Part shown: positions 34,740 to 47,936 of the stretch, one piece after another | Numbering within the stretch: the stretch's first letter is position 1 | How the letters are laid out: every line of letters begins with the position of its first letter | NCBI RefSeq assembly: GCF_018294505.1 | Contig: NC_057809.1 | Coordinates: 140,156,979 to 140,220,978, forward strand | Source of the DNA: Triticum aestivum | Taxonomy: Eukaryota > Streptophyta > Magnoliopsida > Poales > Poaceae | Length of the DNA: 64,000 bases | Direction of reading: 5' to 3' | Notes under the pieces: generated by a model | Databases searched by the model: none | The model's input: the letters and a program-made list of their open reading frames with translations, nothing else | Told to the model about the DNA's origin: nothing | Position numbers and translations under genes: made by a program

Positions 34740-36012
34740 CGCAAGAACATTCCAGAAATTTGTCCACTCGTTCCAAGTTGAGATAGAAGTAATGAATTAT
34801 GGTTGGCCTAATTCTCCCTCCATGCCTTCCAATGTTTCTTGCATTATTGGCTCATCATTATCAAGTGGGTCAAGTGGCATATTTTGCAAGATCAAATTGT
34901 GCAAGAGTGCACATGCCATGATGATTCAACATTGGGTCTTCATAGGAAAAAAAGGACGGGGACCTCAAAATCGCCCACTGACCCTTGAGTCTTCCGAAAG
35001 ACCTTTCTACAATATTTTGGGCTCTAGCGTGCCGCATGTTTTAATACTCCTCTACACTACGAGGTGGGTTATGTGGTGTCCAACCACCCAAGTGATACCT
35101 TTGACCACGGTATGGAGCTAAAAATCCTCTCGCATTTGTGTAACCAACATCAACAAGATAATATTGATCTTCAGGGACACGGAGCCCATTTGGCCTCGAG
35201 ATGGCATCTCTAAGAACACGACCATCATGTGCAGAACCCTCCCAACCAGGTAGTATTTAAATGAACTGCATGTCAGGTGCACACACACCTAACACATTTG
35301 TATCTATATCACCCAACCTTGATTGGTATCTTCCTTTAATAGTAGCCGGGACGGTTACCCCTATGTGTGTGCCATCTAACGCTCCAAGACAATTCTACAA
35401 CATAAACAACAAGGTGCAAACATTAGCATCTTTACCACTATTGAGTTCATCTAGTAATTTTTCTTTCTTAGTAGCTATTTACCTTGAAATATTTCCATTT
35501 AGCATCTGTGCAGTCCTCGGGTATAGGTTCTGGCTTCTTAAGTAGCAATGGATGAAGCTTCAAAACAGCTAGAAGACAAGCATTGAAGTTCCTACTAACT
35601 GGCTCCGGGCTTCGGTAAAAGAATTTCCCTATTGTCCTATTTTTGAAATGGTGAGCTAATACATAAAGGAATGATGCCACTATCTCCTCCAATGATGTAT
35701 TCCATGTATTAGGCCACCAACATCTCTCACCATCTCACATAATATATGAAATGTTCTCCTATCCATACGAAGTTGACTTATAGACGCTGTGTCACTCTCA
35801 CCAATTAGTTTATGCAAACTCTCTCCTCTTAGCTCTCTAATTCTAAGCCTCCTTTCTATTTGCCAACACATTCTTCTATAAACTAATCCAAAGATTAACC
35901 ACACATAATAGTATACGAGCATAATGGCACTCATCAGATTAATAAATGCTACATTTCTTCTTCGACGTCTCACGCTTAAGGGAAGACGGGCCATAACTGA
36001 AAAGATATACAA
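34740..36012 (-). pseudogene. PIF/Harbinger DDE transposase (HARBI1-like)
   Basis: On the minus strand, 36012-35680 gives the N-terminal region ending in the helix-turn-helix-like RMDRRTFHILCEMVRD. Then 35692-35468 gives EEIVASFLYVLAHHFKNR. Both belong to the conserved HARBI1 N-terminal half. The catalytic region follows with ALDGTHIGV (Asp near 35378), SAHDGRVL (Asp near 35230) and NIVERSFGRLK (Glu near 35005), so the DDE triad is visible. A nonsense codon sits just upstream of the NMRHARA segment (near 35040), and the frame changes between segments. The gene would cut and paste its own element; as read it is inactive. Confidence 0.8.
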
Positions 36013-37227
36013 AATATAGGGTAATTCCAGGAGATGTGTGGTTGCTTGCTAAAAGAAATTAATGTCTACTCAAGTGTATGGGTGAAGTAAATATATGATA
36101 GCATGCGTTCTTATCATTGCTTGTTGTTGCATTGGAAAGATTCATACCACTATAAGAAGAAAATATTGTTAAGAACATATCAACATTAGGGGAAGAACTC
36201 ACCAACCGATGGGGGGAGAGGAATTAGCAGGACAACCGATGAACCGCTGTTGGGAAAAAGAATGTTAAAGTGAAAATACAATACACTTTAGATCCTGCAC
36301 ACGGAAACAAAACAAAAATATTAGAAATTGCTATCATTTACAAGCCAGCAAAATAGTATACAAACAAAATAATAGTTTTCCTAAAGAGAACAGATCAAAG
36401 AGTGTAAATAAGTGGCACCGTCATCATCATAGTGTGCACACGGTCACATATTATTAGCGTCTAGAGATCATAAGACTAAATTAGAAACAAAATTCTCAGG
36501 TTGAAATCTCAAGGCAACAACATATATAAACATGACACAAAGAAAATCTAGATACTACTATAAATAAGAACACATCAAAATGTTCAGTTAACTCAATCTG
36601 GTTCGCAGCAATATGTTCAGTTAAGTCATCCTTGCAATTGTAGGATGACCGTCATCTTGAGTGACGCTCGGACTTAATCTCCATAGAATTTGTTTCTCAC
36701 CATGGCTATCTTTATAGCTCCCATTTTCAGGTCATGATTAATCACATGTAGTTTACTTCTATCTACAATCCACAAGTGCTTGAACCAAATAGTACAGGAA
36801 AAGATGATCAAGAACAGATCAATATTTTTCTAGTGTCTCATCGAATCAAGAAGAAATCAAGAAAAAAATGTAAATGATGTTTACCCCTAACCTAATCCGG
36901 TAGCATGGCCGGTGCTGCTTCTCGACGGCAAGAACGAGGACGACTAGATGGCTCTAGCACTAAACAGTGAGGCGCTGGATCTGACACACACACGTCCTCT
37001 TTGAACCATCACGCATGCCAACATGATGTGGACGTCCAGGCTCGAGATCTTGCGCAAGGACCTGGGAAACTGAAAGGAGGAGAGGTGTCTGGTGAAAAAC
37101 CACAAGATCTGGTCGATTCGCCGGCGTACGCATGGGGAAGAAGGAGCGGACGATCAAGTGACCTACCTACAACCCTGAAGCTTGAGGTGTCAGGGAAGGA
37201 GCAGGAGGGCTTCTTCTTGACGCCCGG
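36013..37227 (-). other. 5' flank of the Harbinger transposase
   Basis: About 1.2 kb upstream of the transposase, AT-rich to 36880 and then GC-richer with small open frames. It probably holds the promoter and an untranslated leader. I see no other gene here. Confidence 0.5.
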
Positions 37228-37706
37228 TGAGGGAGTCCTGGATTAGGGGGTGTTCGGATAGCCAGACTATACCATCAGCCGGACTCCTGGACTATGAAGA
37301 TACAAGATTGAAGACTTCGTCCCGTGTCCGGAAGGGACTTTCCTTGGCGTGGAAGGCAATCTTGGCGATACGGATATGCAGATCTCCTACCATTGTAACC
37401 GACTTTGTGTAACCCTAACCCTCTCCGGTGTCTATATAAACCGGAGGGTTTTAGTCCGTAGGACAAAACACAACAACAATCATACCATAGGCTAGCTTCT
37501 AGGGTTTAGCCTCTCCGATCTCGTGGTAGATCTACTCTTGTACTACCCATATCATCAATATTAATCAAGCAGGACGTAGGGTTTTACCTCCATCGAGAGG
37601 GCCCGAACCTGGGTAAAACTTCGTGTCCCTTGCCTCCTGTTACCATCCGACCAAGACGCACAGTTCGGGACCCCCTACCCGAGATCCGCCGGTTTTGACA
37701 CCGACA
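37228..37706 (+). repeat. 5' LTR of the Tat-type Gypsy element
   Basis: It opens TGAGGGAGTCCTGG and closes ACACCGACA. A TATA box lies near 37432 (TCTATATAAACC). It is 479 bp, with fourteen substitutions by eye against 53585-54063. Confidence 0.92.
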
Positions 37707-37707
37707 T

Positions 37708-37721
37708 TGGTGCTCTCACTG
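37708..37721 (+). promoter_or_regulatory. Primer-binding site
   Basis: TGGTGCTCTCACTG starts one base after the 5' LTR, in PBS position. The complement of TGGTGCTCTC would be a tRNA 3' end GAGAGCACCA; I did not assign the tRNA. Confidence 0.6.
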
Positions 37722-37732
37722 AGAGTTCCTCT

Positions 37733-40700
37733 GTGTCGTCGCCGTCAGGCTTGATGGCTCCTATGATCATCGATAGTGATGCGGTCCAGGGTGAAACTTG
37801 TCTCCCTGGACAGATCTCTGTCTTCAGCGGCTTTGCACTGCGGGCCAATTCACTTGGCCATCTGGAGCAGATTGAAGGCTATGCCCCTGGCCGTCAGGTC
37901 AGATTTGGAAGTTTAAACTACACGGCTGACATCCGCGGGGACTTGATCTTCGACGGATTCGAGCCACTGCCGAGCACGCCGCACTGCCACGACGAGCATG
38001 ATCTAGCTCTGCCACCTAACAGTGCCCTGAAGGCCGCACCCGCATCGGCTTCGACCCTTAATTCGGAGCCAACCGCGCCGACCGAGGATGGGTGGTTGGA
38101 CGCCGCCTCGGGGGCTGCGATCCTAACGGGGATCGAGCCGAACACCAGCCCTGCACTCCGCGAGACTCATGATTCCAAGGAGCCGGACTCCTCTCCGGAC
38201 TCCGAACCATTCGTGCCTCTGCCGATCGAATCCGATTGGGCGCCGATCATGGAGTTTACTGCTGCGGACATCTTTCAGCACTCGCCCTTTAGCGATATTA
38301 TAAAATTACTAAAGTCTCTCTCTTTATCAGGAGAGCCCTGGCCGGACTACGGTCAGCGAGATTAGGATGCGGACGATGAAGAAACTCAAAGCCCACCCAC
38401 CACCCACTTTGTAGCCACTGTCGATGATTTAACCGACATGCTCGACTTCGACTCTGAAGACATCGACGGTATGGACGCTAATGAAGGAGACGATGAAGAA
38501 CCAGCGCCTATTGGGCCCTGGAACGCCACCTCGTCATATGACGTATACATGGTGGACGCACCAAAAGATGACGACGAGGAGCGGAAGGACGCACTGAAGG
38601 CTTGTTCCCTCGAAAAGCAGTCAAAGCGGCGACGCAAGCGCCGCCCCAAATCCCGCCTCAACAGAAATAGCGATCACACAGACCCAGCGTTGGAGCAGGG
38701 CAAACCGCTGCCGGACAACGGCAATCCGGATGATCAAACCGAACAAGCAAATCCTATCAAGGATAATGGTCCGGACGACATAACGCCGGACAGACACCCG
38801 GAGCAGCAGACTGCCCGTAAAAGGCTTGTTGCCACCGCGAGGGGTCTGAAAAAGCAGAAGCAAAGGCTCAAGGCCGTGCAAGACACACTCCAAATCAGAT
38901 GGAGTAAAATACTCAACACTGCAGCAAGGTACGGCGACAATCGCCCCTCCAAGAGCTACCCAAAGCGGAAGCTGCTACCCGAATTCGATGAGGAGGCCTC
39001 AGAACCCCCACAACCAAATATCAAAGCAGCCACCTGGTCGGATAGACGACCCCTCTACCAACACAGAGCGGCATACAACGCCGCTCACGATACAATACGC
39101 GACCCATGCGAGGGCTCGCACCCAAAGGATGATGCAACAAGATCCATCTATGGACCACGCAAGCGCGCCCCAGCATACAATGCAACACAACAAACATCCG
39201 AACAACGCGGTACACCCAGCTACAGGGGTGCCGCACACCCCCTATGTTTCACCGATGAGGTGCTGGACCACGAATTTCCAGAGGGATTCAATCCCGTAAA
39301 CATAGAGGCATACCACGGAACAACAGACCCTGGGGTCTGGATTGAGGACTACATCCTTCATATCCATACGGCTCGAGGAGATGATCTCCACGCCATCAAG
39401 TACCTACCCCTCAAGCTCAAAGGGCCAGCTCGTCACTGGCTCAAAGGCCTCCCCGAAAGCTCCATTGGAAGTTGGGAAGAGCTCGAAGACGCCTTTCGGG
39501 CAAATTTTCAAGGGACTTATGTCCGACCTCCGGATGCGGACGATTTGAGTCATATAACTCAAAAGCCCGGAGAGTCAGCCCGAAAGCTTTGGAATAGGTT
39601 TCTTACTAAAAAGAACCAGATTGTCAACTGTCCGGACGCTGAAGCCTTGACAGCTTTCAAGCATAGCGTCCATGACGAATGGCTCGCCAGACACCTCGGC
39701 CAAAATAAGCCGAGAACGATGGCCGCATTAAAAAACCTCATGACTCGCTTTTGCACGGGTGAGGACAGCTGGCTAGCCAGATGCAGCACTAGCGACCCCA
39801 GTACATCTGAAGTTAGAGATGGAAATGGGAAATCACGGCGCAACAACAATAACAAACGCCGGAATAAAGAAGACATCACGAAGGGCACGACAGTAAATGC
39901 CGGATTCAAAAGCTCTCGGCCAGGTCAAAAGCCGCCCCCTAAAGGCACCAGGGATGAATTGTCCAGCCTCAACAAAATTCTGGACCAAGTATGTCAGATT
40001 CATAGTACCCCTGGTAAACCTGCTAATCATACCCACAGAGAATGTTGGGTCTTCAAGCAGTCCGGCAAGCTCAACGCCGTACACAAGGAGGAGGATACAC
40101 CAAGTGAAGATGAGGACGAGCCCCCCAAGCAAGACACGGGGGAACAAAAGAAGTTTCCACTAGAAGTCAAAATAGTAAACGTGTTACACGTAATCAAGGG
40201 AAAAAACAATGCGGCACTCCCAGGAAAATATACCCAAGTGCCTGTCACCACGAAGTCCTGCCACTGGTCATCTCAACCAATCACTTTCGACCATCGCGAT
40301 TACTCAACAAGTATCCGACATGCAGGATGGACTGCCCTGGTATTAGACCCAGTAATTGGTGGATATCACTTCACAAGAGTCTTGATGGACGGCGGCAGTA
40401 GCCTAAACCTAATATATCAGGATACAATCCGCGGGATGGGGTTAGACCCAACACAAATTCGCCATAGCAATACTACCTTTAAAGGAGTAACGCCAGGCCC
40501 AGGGGCTCGTTGTACGGGCTCCCTCCTACTACAAGTTATATTTGGCTCCCCCGATAACTTCCGTCGCGAGCATTTAACTTTCCACATCGCTCCGTTTCAA
40601 AGTGGCTATCAAGCACTGCTCGGACGCGAAGCTTTCGCTCGCTTTAATGCAATACCACACTACGCCTCCCTCACACTCAAGATGCCCGATCCACGTGGCA

Positions 40701-40777
40701 TCATTACAGTGCACGGAAATATCAAGCGATCTCTGCACGCCGAAGAGAGTGAGGCTGCCTTGGCAGCCGCACACTAA
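37733..40777 (+). pseudogene. Tat-type Gypsy gag-protease with one in-frame stop
   Basis: The frame runs from ATG 37733 to a TAA at 40775-40777, broken once by TAG at 38363-38365. Both parts are in the same frame, so one substitution explains the break. The N-terminal third is acidic and then Lys/Arg-rich. The capsid (retrotransposon gag family) lies near nucleotides 39300-39760, with LKLKGPARHWLKGLP and the following FRANFQGTY. Retropepsin is seen near 40385 with active site MDGGSS, and LLGREAF follows near 40620. In place of a standard knuckle there is HTHRECWVFKQSGKL. The frame ends with the protease; pol should follow but 219 bases later the Copia LTR begins. Confidence 0.87.
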
Positions 40778-40996
40778 AGGCGCCCGGACAAGCGAAAGCA
40801 TCCAATAGGTCGTCAAGACCTCAGATAGAACTAATCAAGTCCGGCACCGCTACTTATACCGAATAAATGGTCACACCCCTATTTGTCAATACAAGGGGCT
40901 CAACACGCGCAGACGAGTGGCAATTTCTTCTCATCTTGAATTATACATGGTTTCTTTAACAAACTATCTTTTTGCATGACAACTTTTTCACCTAAA
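40778..40996 (+). other. Gypsy sequence between protease and Copia insertion
   Basis: 219 bp of non-coding sequence containing no reverse transcriptase. It ends CTAAA at the Copia LTR. Confidence 0.5.
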
Positions 40997-42745
40997 TGTT
41001 GGAAATATGCCCTAGAGGCAATAATAAATTGATTATTATTATATTTCCTTGTTCATGATAATCGTTTATTATCCATGCTAGAATTGTATTGATAGGAAAC
41101 TCAGATACATGTGTGGATACATAGACAACACCATGTCCCTAGTAAGCCTCTAGTTGACTAGCTCGTTAATCAATAGATGGTTACGGTTTCCTGACCATGG
41201 ACATTGGATGTCGTTGATAACGGGATCACATCATTAGGAGAATGATGTGATGGACAAGACCCAATCCTAAGCCTAGCACAAGATCATGTAGTTCGTATGC
41301 TAAAGCTTTTCTAATGTCAAGTATCATTTCCTTAGACCATGAGATTGTGCAACTCCCGGATACCGTAGGAGTGCTTTGGGTGTGCCAAACGTCACAACGT
41401 AACTGGGTGGCTATAAAGGTACACTACGGGTATCTCTGAAAGTGTCTGTTGGGTTGGCACGAATCGAGATTGAGATTTTGTCACTCCGTGTAAACGGAGA
41501 GGTATCTCTGGGCCCACTCGGTAGGACATCATCATAATGTGCACAATGTGACCAAGGGGTTGATCACGGGATGATGTGTTACGGAACGAGTAAAGAGACT
41601 TGCCGGTAACGAGATTGAACAAGGTATCGGTATACCGACGATCGAATCTCGGGCAAGTACCATACCGCTAGACAAAGGGAATTGTATACGGGATTGATTG
41701 AGTCCTTGACATCGTGGTTCATCCGATGAGATCATCGTGGAACATGTGGGAGCCAACATGGGTATCCAGATCCCGTTGTTGGTTATTGACCGGAGAACAT
41801 CTCGGTCATGACTACATGTCTCCCGAACCCGTAGGGTCTACACACTTAAGGTTCGATGACGCTAGGGTTATAAAGGAAGTTTGTATGTGGTTACCGAATG
41901 TTGTTCGGAGTCCCGGATGAGATCCCGGACGTCACGAGGAGTTCCGGAATGGTCCGGAGGTAAAGATTTATATATAGGAAGTCCTGTTTCGGCCATCGGG
42001 ACAAGTTTCGGGGTCATCGATATTCTACCGGGACCACCGGAAGGGTCCCGGGAGCCCACCGGGTGGGGCCACCTGCCCCGGGGGGCCACATGGGCTGTAG
42101 GGGGTGCGCCTTGGCCTACATGGGCCAAGGGCACCAGCCCCTAGAGGCCCATGCGCCAAGATATAGGAAAAAGGGGAGAGTCCTATAGGGGGAAGGCACC
42201 TCCGAGGTGCCTTGGGGAGGATGGACTCCTCCCCCCCTCTTAGCCGCACCCCTTCCTTGGAGGAAGGGGCAAGGCTGCGCCTCCCCCCTCTCCCCTGCCC
42301 CTATATATAGTGGAGGGGAGGGAGGGCATCCACACCTGAGCCCTTGGCGCCTCCCTCCCTCCCGTGACACCTCCTCCTCTCCCGTAGGTGCTTGGCGAAG
42401 CCCTGCAGGATTGCCACGCTCCTCCATCACCACCACGCCGTTGTGCTGCTGCTGGATGGAGTCTTCCTCAACCTCTCCCTCTCTCCTTGCTGGATCAAGG
42501 CGTGGGAGACATCGTCGAGCTGTACGTGTGTTGAACGCGGAGGTGCCGTCCGTTCGGCACTAGGATCATCGGTGATCTGAATCACGACGAGTACGACTCC
42601 ATCAACCCCGTTCACTTGAACGCTTCCGCTTAGCGATCTACAAGGGTATGTAGATGCACTCTCCTTCCCCTCGTTGCTAGTCTCTCCATAGATAGATCTT
42701 GGTGACACGTAGGAAAATTTTGAATTTCTGCTACGTTCCCCAACA
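40997..42745 (+). repeat. 5' LTR of the second Angela-type element
   Basis: It is 1,749 bp, opens TGTTGG and closes CCAACA. A TATATATA box lies at about 42302-42309, in a C-rich context as in the other Angela LTRs. Confidence 0.95.
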
Positions 42746-44040
42746 GTGGCATCATGAGCTAGGTCTATTGCGTAGATTCTTTGCACGAGTAGAACACAAA
42801 GTAGTTGTGGGCGTCGATATTGTTCAATATGCTTGCCGTTACTAGTCTTATCTTGATTCGGCGGCATCATGGGATGAAGCGGCCTGGACCAACCTTACAC
42901 GTACGCTTACGTGAGACCGGTTCCACCGACAAACATGCACTAGTTGCATAAGGTGGCTGGCGGGTGTCTGTCTCTCCCACTTTAGTCGGATCGGATTCGA
43001 TGAAAAGGGTCCTTATGAAGGGTAAATAGCAATTGGCATATCACGTTGTGGTTCATGCGTAGGTAAGAAACGTTCTTGCTAGAAACCCATAGCAGCCACG
43101 TAAAACATGCAAACAACAATTAGAGGACGTCTAACTTGTTTTTGCAGGGTATGCTATGTGATGTGATATGGCCAAAAAGGATGTGATGAATGATATATGT
43201 GATGTATGAGATTGATCATGTTCTTGTAATAGGAATCACGACTTGCATGTCGATGAGTATGACAACCGGCAGGAGCCATAGGAGTTGTCTTTATTTATTT
43301 GTGACCTGCGTGTCAACTTAAACGTCATGTAATTACTTTACTTTATTGCTAACCGTTAGCCATAGTAGTAGAAGTAATAGTTGGCGAGGCAACTTCATGA
43401 AGACACGATGATGGAGATCATGATGATGGAGATCATGGTGTCATGCCGGTGACGATGATGATCATGGAGCCCCGAAGATGGAGATCAAAAGGAGCAAAGT
43501 GATGATGGCCATATCATGTTACTATTTGATTGCATGTGATGTTTATCATGTTTATACATCTTATTTGCTTAGAACGACGGTAGTAAATAAGATGATCCCT
43601 TACAACAATTTCAAGAAGTGTTCTCCCCTAACTGTGCACCGTTGCGACAGTTCGTGTTTCGAAGCACCACGTGATGATCGGGTGTTAGATTCTAACGTTC
43701 ACATACAACGGGTGTAAGACAGATTTACACACGCGAAACACTTAGGGTTAACTTGACGAGCCTAGCATGTACAGACATGGCCTCGGAACACGGAGACCGA
43801 AAGGTCAAACATGAGTCGTATAGAAGATACGATCAACATGAAGATGTTCACCGATGATGACTAGTCCATCTCACGTGATGATCGGACACGGCCTAGTTTG
43901 ACTCGGATCATGTAATCACTTAGATGACTAGAGGGATGTCTATCTGAGTGGGAGTTCATAAGATGAACTTAATTATCTTGAACATAGTCAAAAGGTTTTT
44001 GCAAATTATGTCGTAGCTCACGCTATAGTTCTACTGTTTA
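42746..44040 (+). other. Leader of the second Angela-type element
   Basis: About 1.3 kb between the 5' LTR and the gag remnant. The PBS position reads GTGGCATCATGAGC, a degenerate form of the usual TGGTATCAGAGC. The leader contains GATGATGGAGATCATG repeats near 43410-43480. No gene was seen. Confidence 0.65.
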
Positions 44041-47000
44041 GATATGTTCCTAGAGAAAAATTAGTTGAAAGTTGATAGTAGCAATTATGCGGACTAGGTC
44101 CGTAAACTGAGGATTGTCCTCATTGCTTCATAGAAGGCTTATGTCCATAATGCACCGCTCAGTGTGTTGAACCCCAAACATCGTCTGTGAATGTTGCGAA
44201 CATCTGACATACACGTTTTGATAACTACGTGATAGTTCAGTTAAATGGTTTAGAATTGAGGCACCAAAGACGTTTTCGAAACATCGCGAAACATATGAGA
44301 TGCTTCGAGGGCTGAAATTGGGATTTCAGGCTCGTGCCCATGTCAAGAGGTATAAGACCTCCGACGATTTTCTTAGCCTGCAAACTAAGGGAGAAAAGCT
44401 CAATCGTTGAGCTTGTGCTCAGATTGTCTGAGTACAACAATCGCTTGAATCGAGTGGGAGTTGATCTTCCAGATGAGATAGTGATGGTTCTCCAAAGTCA
44501 TTGCCACCAAGCTGTTAGAGCTTCGTGATGAACTATAACATATCAGGGATAGATATGATGATCCTTGAGGTATTCGCGATGTTTGACACCGCGAAAGTAG
44601 AAATCAAGAAGGAGCATCAATTGTTGATGGTTGGTTAAACCACTAGTTTCAAGAAGGGCAAGGGCAAGAAGGGATACTTCATGAAACGGCAAATCAGTTG
44701 CTGCTCTAGTGAAGAAACCCAAGGTAAAACCCAAACCCGAGACTAAGTGCTTCTGTAATAAGGGGAACAACCACTAGAGCAGAATTACCCTAGATACTTG
44801 GTAGATAAGAAGGCTGGCAAGGTCGATAGAAGTATATTGGATATACATTGTGTTAATGTGTACTTTGCTAGTACTCCTAGTAGCACCAGGGTATTAGATA
44901 CCGGTTCGGTTGCTAAGTGTTAGTAACTCGAAACAAAAGGCTACGGAATAAACGGAGACTAGCTAAAGGTGAGCTGACGATATGTGTTGGAAGTTTTTCC
45001 AAGCTTGATATGATCAAGCATCGCACGCTCCCTCTACCAAAGAGATTGGTGTTAAACCTAAATAATTGTTATTTGGTGTTTGCGTTGAGCATAGACATGA
45101 TTGGATTACGTCTATCGCAATACGGTTATTCATTTAAGGAGAATAATGGTTACTCTGTTTATTTGAATAATACCTTCAATGGTCTTACACCTAAAATGAA
45201 TGGTTTATTAAATCTCAATCGTAGTGATACACATGTTCATGCCAAAAGATAGTAATGATAGTACCACCTACTTGTGGCACTGCCACGTAAGTCATATCGG
45301 TATAAAACGCATGAAGAAGCTCCATATTGATGGATCTTTGGGCTCACTCGTTTTTGAAAAGTTTGAGACATGCGAACCATGTCTATTGGTGTATATGCAT
45401 GAAGAAACTCCATGCAAATGGACCGTTTTGACTCACTTGATTTTGAATCACTTGGGACATGCAAATCATACCACATGGGCAAGATGACTGAAAAGCCTCG
45501 TTTTCAGTAAGATGGAACAAGATAGCAACTTGTTGGAAGTAACACATTTTGATGTGTGCAGTCCAATGAGTGCTGAGGCATGCAGTGAATATCGTTATGT
45601 TCTTACTTCGCAGATGATTCGAGTAGATGTTGAGTATATTTACTTGATGAATCACGAGTCTGAATTATTGAAAGGTTCAAGTAATTTCAGTGTGAAGTTG
45701 AAAGATCGTCGTGACGAGAGGATAAAAGATCTATGATATGATCATAGAGATGAATATCTGAATCACGAGTTTGGCACAGAATTAAGACATTGTGGAAATT
45801 GTTTCACAACTGATACAGCCTGGAACACCATAGTGTGATGGTGTGTCCAAACGTCATAGTTGCACCCTATTGGATATGGTGCATACCATGATGTCTCTTA
45901 TCGAGTTACCACTATCGTTCATGGGTTAGGCATTAGAGACAACCACATTCACTTTAAATAGGGCACCACATAATTTCGTTGAGACGACACCGTATGAACT
46001 ATGGTTTGGAGAAACCTAAGTTGCCGTTTCTTGAAAGTTTGGGGCTGCGACGCTTATGTGAAAAGGTTTCAGGTTGATAAGCTCGAACCCAAAGCAGATA
46101 AAATGCATCTTCATAGGACACCCAAAAACAGTTGGGTATACCTCCTAATTCAGATCTGAAAGCAATAGGGATTGTTTCTTGAATCGGGTCCTTTTTCGAG
46201 GAAAGGTTTCTCTCGAAAAGTTGAGTGGGAGGATGGTGGAGACTTGATGAGGTTATTGAACCGTCACTTCAACAAGTGTGTAGCAGGGCACAGGAAGTTG
46301 TTCCTGTGGCACGTACACCAACAGAAGTGGAAGCTTATGATAGTGATCATGAAACTTCGGATCAAGTCACTACCAAACCTCGTGGGATGACAAGGATGCG
46401 TACTACTTCAGAGTGGTACGTAATCCTGTCTTGGAATTCATGTTGCTAGACAACAATGAACCTACGAGCTATGGAGAAGCGATGGTGGGCCCGGATTCCG
46501 ATAAATGGCTCAAGGCCATAAAACCCGAGAGAGGATCCATGTATGAAAACAAAGTGTAGACTTTGGAAGAACTACTTGATGGTCGTAAGGCTGTTAGGTA
46601 CATATGGATTTTGAAAGGAAGGCAGACAATGATGGTAAGTGTCACCATTGAGAAAGCTCGACTTGTCGTTAAGATGTTTTTCGACAAGTTCAAGGAGTTG
46701 ACTACGATGAGACTTTCTCACTCGTAGCGATGCTAAGAGTCTGTTGGAATTATATTAGCAATTACTGCATTATTTATGAAATCTTGCAGATAGGATGTCA
46801 AAACATTGTTTCCTCGACGATTCTTGAGGAAAGGTTGTATGTGATACAACCGGAAGGTTTTGTCTATCTTGAAATATGCTAATAAGTATGCAAAGCTCCA
46901 GCAATCCTTCTGAGGACTGGAGTGAGCATCTCGGAGTTGGAATGTATGCTTTGATGATGATCAAAGATTTTGGGTTTGTACAAAGTTTATGAGAAACTTG

Positions 47001-47800
47001 TATTTCCAAAGAAGTGAGTGGGAGCACTATAGAATTTCTGATGAGTATATGTTGTTGACATATTAATGATCAGAAATGACGTAGAATTTCTGGAAAGCAT
47101 ATAGGGTTATTTGGAAAGTGTTTTCAATGGAAAACCTGGATTAAGCTACTTGAACATTGAGCATCAAGATCTATAAGGATAGATCAAAACGCTTAATAGT
47201 ACTTTCAAATGAGCACATGCCTTGACGCGATCTTGGAGGTGTTCAAGATGGATCAGTCAAAGAAGGAGTTCTTGCCTGAGTTGTAAGGTATGAAGTTAAG
47301 ACTTAAAGCTCGACCATGGCAGAATAGAGAGAAAGGAACGAAGGTCGTCCCCTATGCTTAAGACATAGGCTCTACAGTATGCTATGTTGTGTACCGCACC
47401 TGAAGTGTGCTTTACCATGAGTCAGTCAAGGGGTACAAGAGTGATCCAAGAATGGATCACAGGACAGCGGTCAAAGTTATCCTTAGTAACTAGTGGACTA
47501 AGGAATTTTCTCAATTATGGAGGTGGTAAAAGAGTTCGTCGTAAAGGGTTACGTCGATGCAAGCTTAACACCTATCCGGATAGCTCTGAGTAGAGATACC
47601 GGATACGTATAATGGAGCAACAATTTAGAATAGCTCCAAGTAGAACAGTTATTTGGAATAGCTCCAAATAGAACGTGGTAGCTGCATCTAGGAGATGACA
47701 TAGAGATTTGTAAAGCACACACGGATCTGAAAGGTTCAGACCCGTTGACTATAACCTCTCTCACAAGCATAACATGATCAAACCCAGAACTCATCGAGTG
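44041..47800 (+). pseudogene. Decayed Copia gag-pol
   Basis: Pieces align by eye with the pol at 13-3992: gag (44050-44800, with Lys-rich GKGKKG), protease end (44917-45250, VLNLNNCYLVFALS), pre-integrase zinc region (45270-45480), integrase (45500-46000), reverse transcriptase start (46490-46800) and RNase H relics (47530-47760). No frame exceeds about 110 codons. The pre-integrase part carries an internal duplication. None of the enzymes can be made from this copy. Confidence 0.85.
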
Positions 47801-47936
47801 TTAATCACATGGTAAATGTGAACTAGATTATTGACTCTAGTAAACTCTTGGGTGTTAGTCACATGGGGATGTAACCTTGAGTGTTAATCACATATCGATG
47901 TGAACTAGATTATTGACTCTAGTGCAAGTGGGAGAC
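47800..47936 (+). repeat. Pre-PPT segment present in about three copies
   Basis: The segment GTGTTAATCACATGG..ATGTGAACTAGATTATTGACTCTAG occurs near 47800-47850, partly at 47851-47877, and again at 47879-47922, before the polypurine tract AAGTGGGAGAC. The first Angela element has a single copy (3967-4010). Confidence 0.75.

Larger units (their letters stand above)
34220..37227 (-). mobile_element. PIF/Harbinger transposon, main part
   Basis: This segment holds a MADF/Myb-like ORF1 fragment and a DDE transposase on the minus strand. It is cut on the left by the CACTA end inside ORF1 and on the right by a Tat-type Gypsy insertion. The remaining end resumes at 54064-54349. The left terminal repeat is absent from the window. 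Confidence 0.82.
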
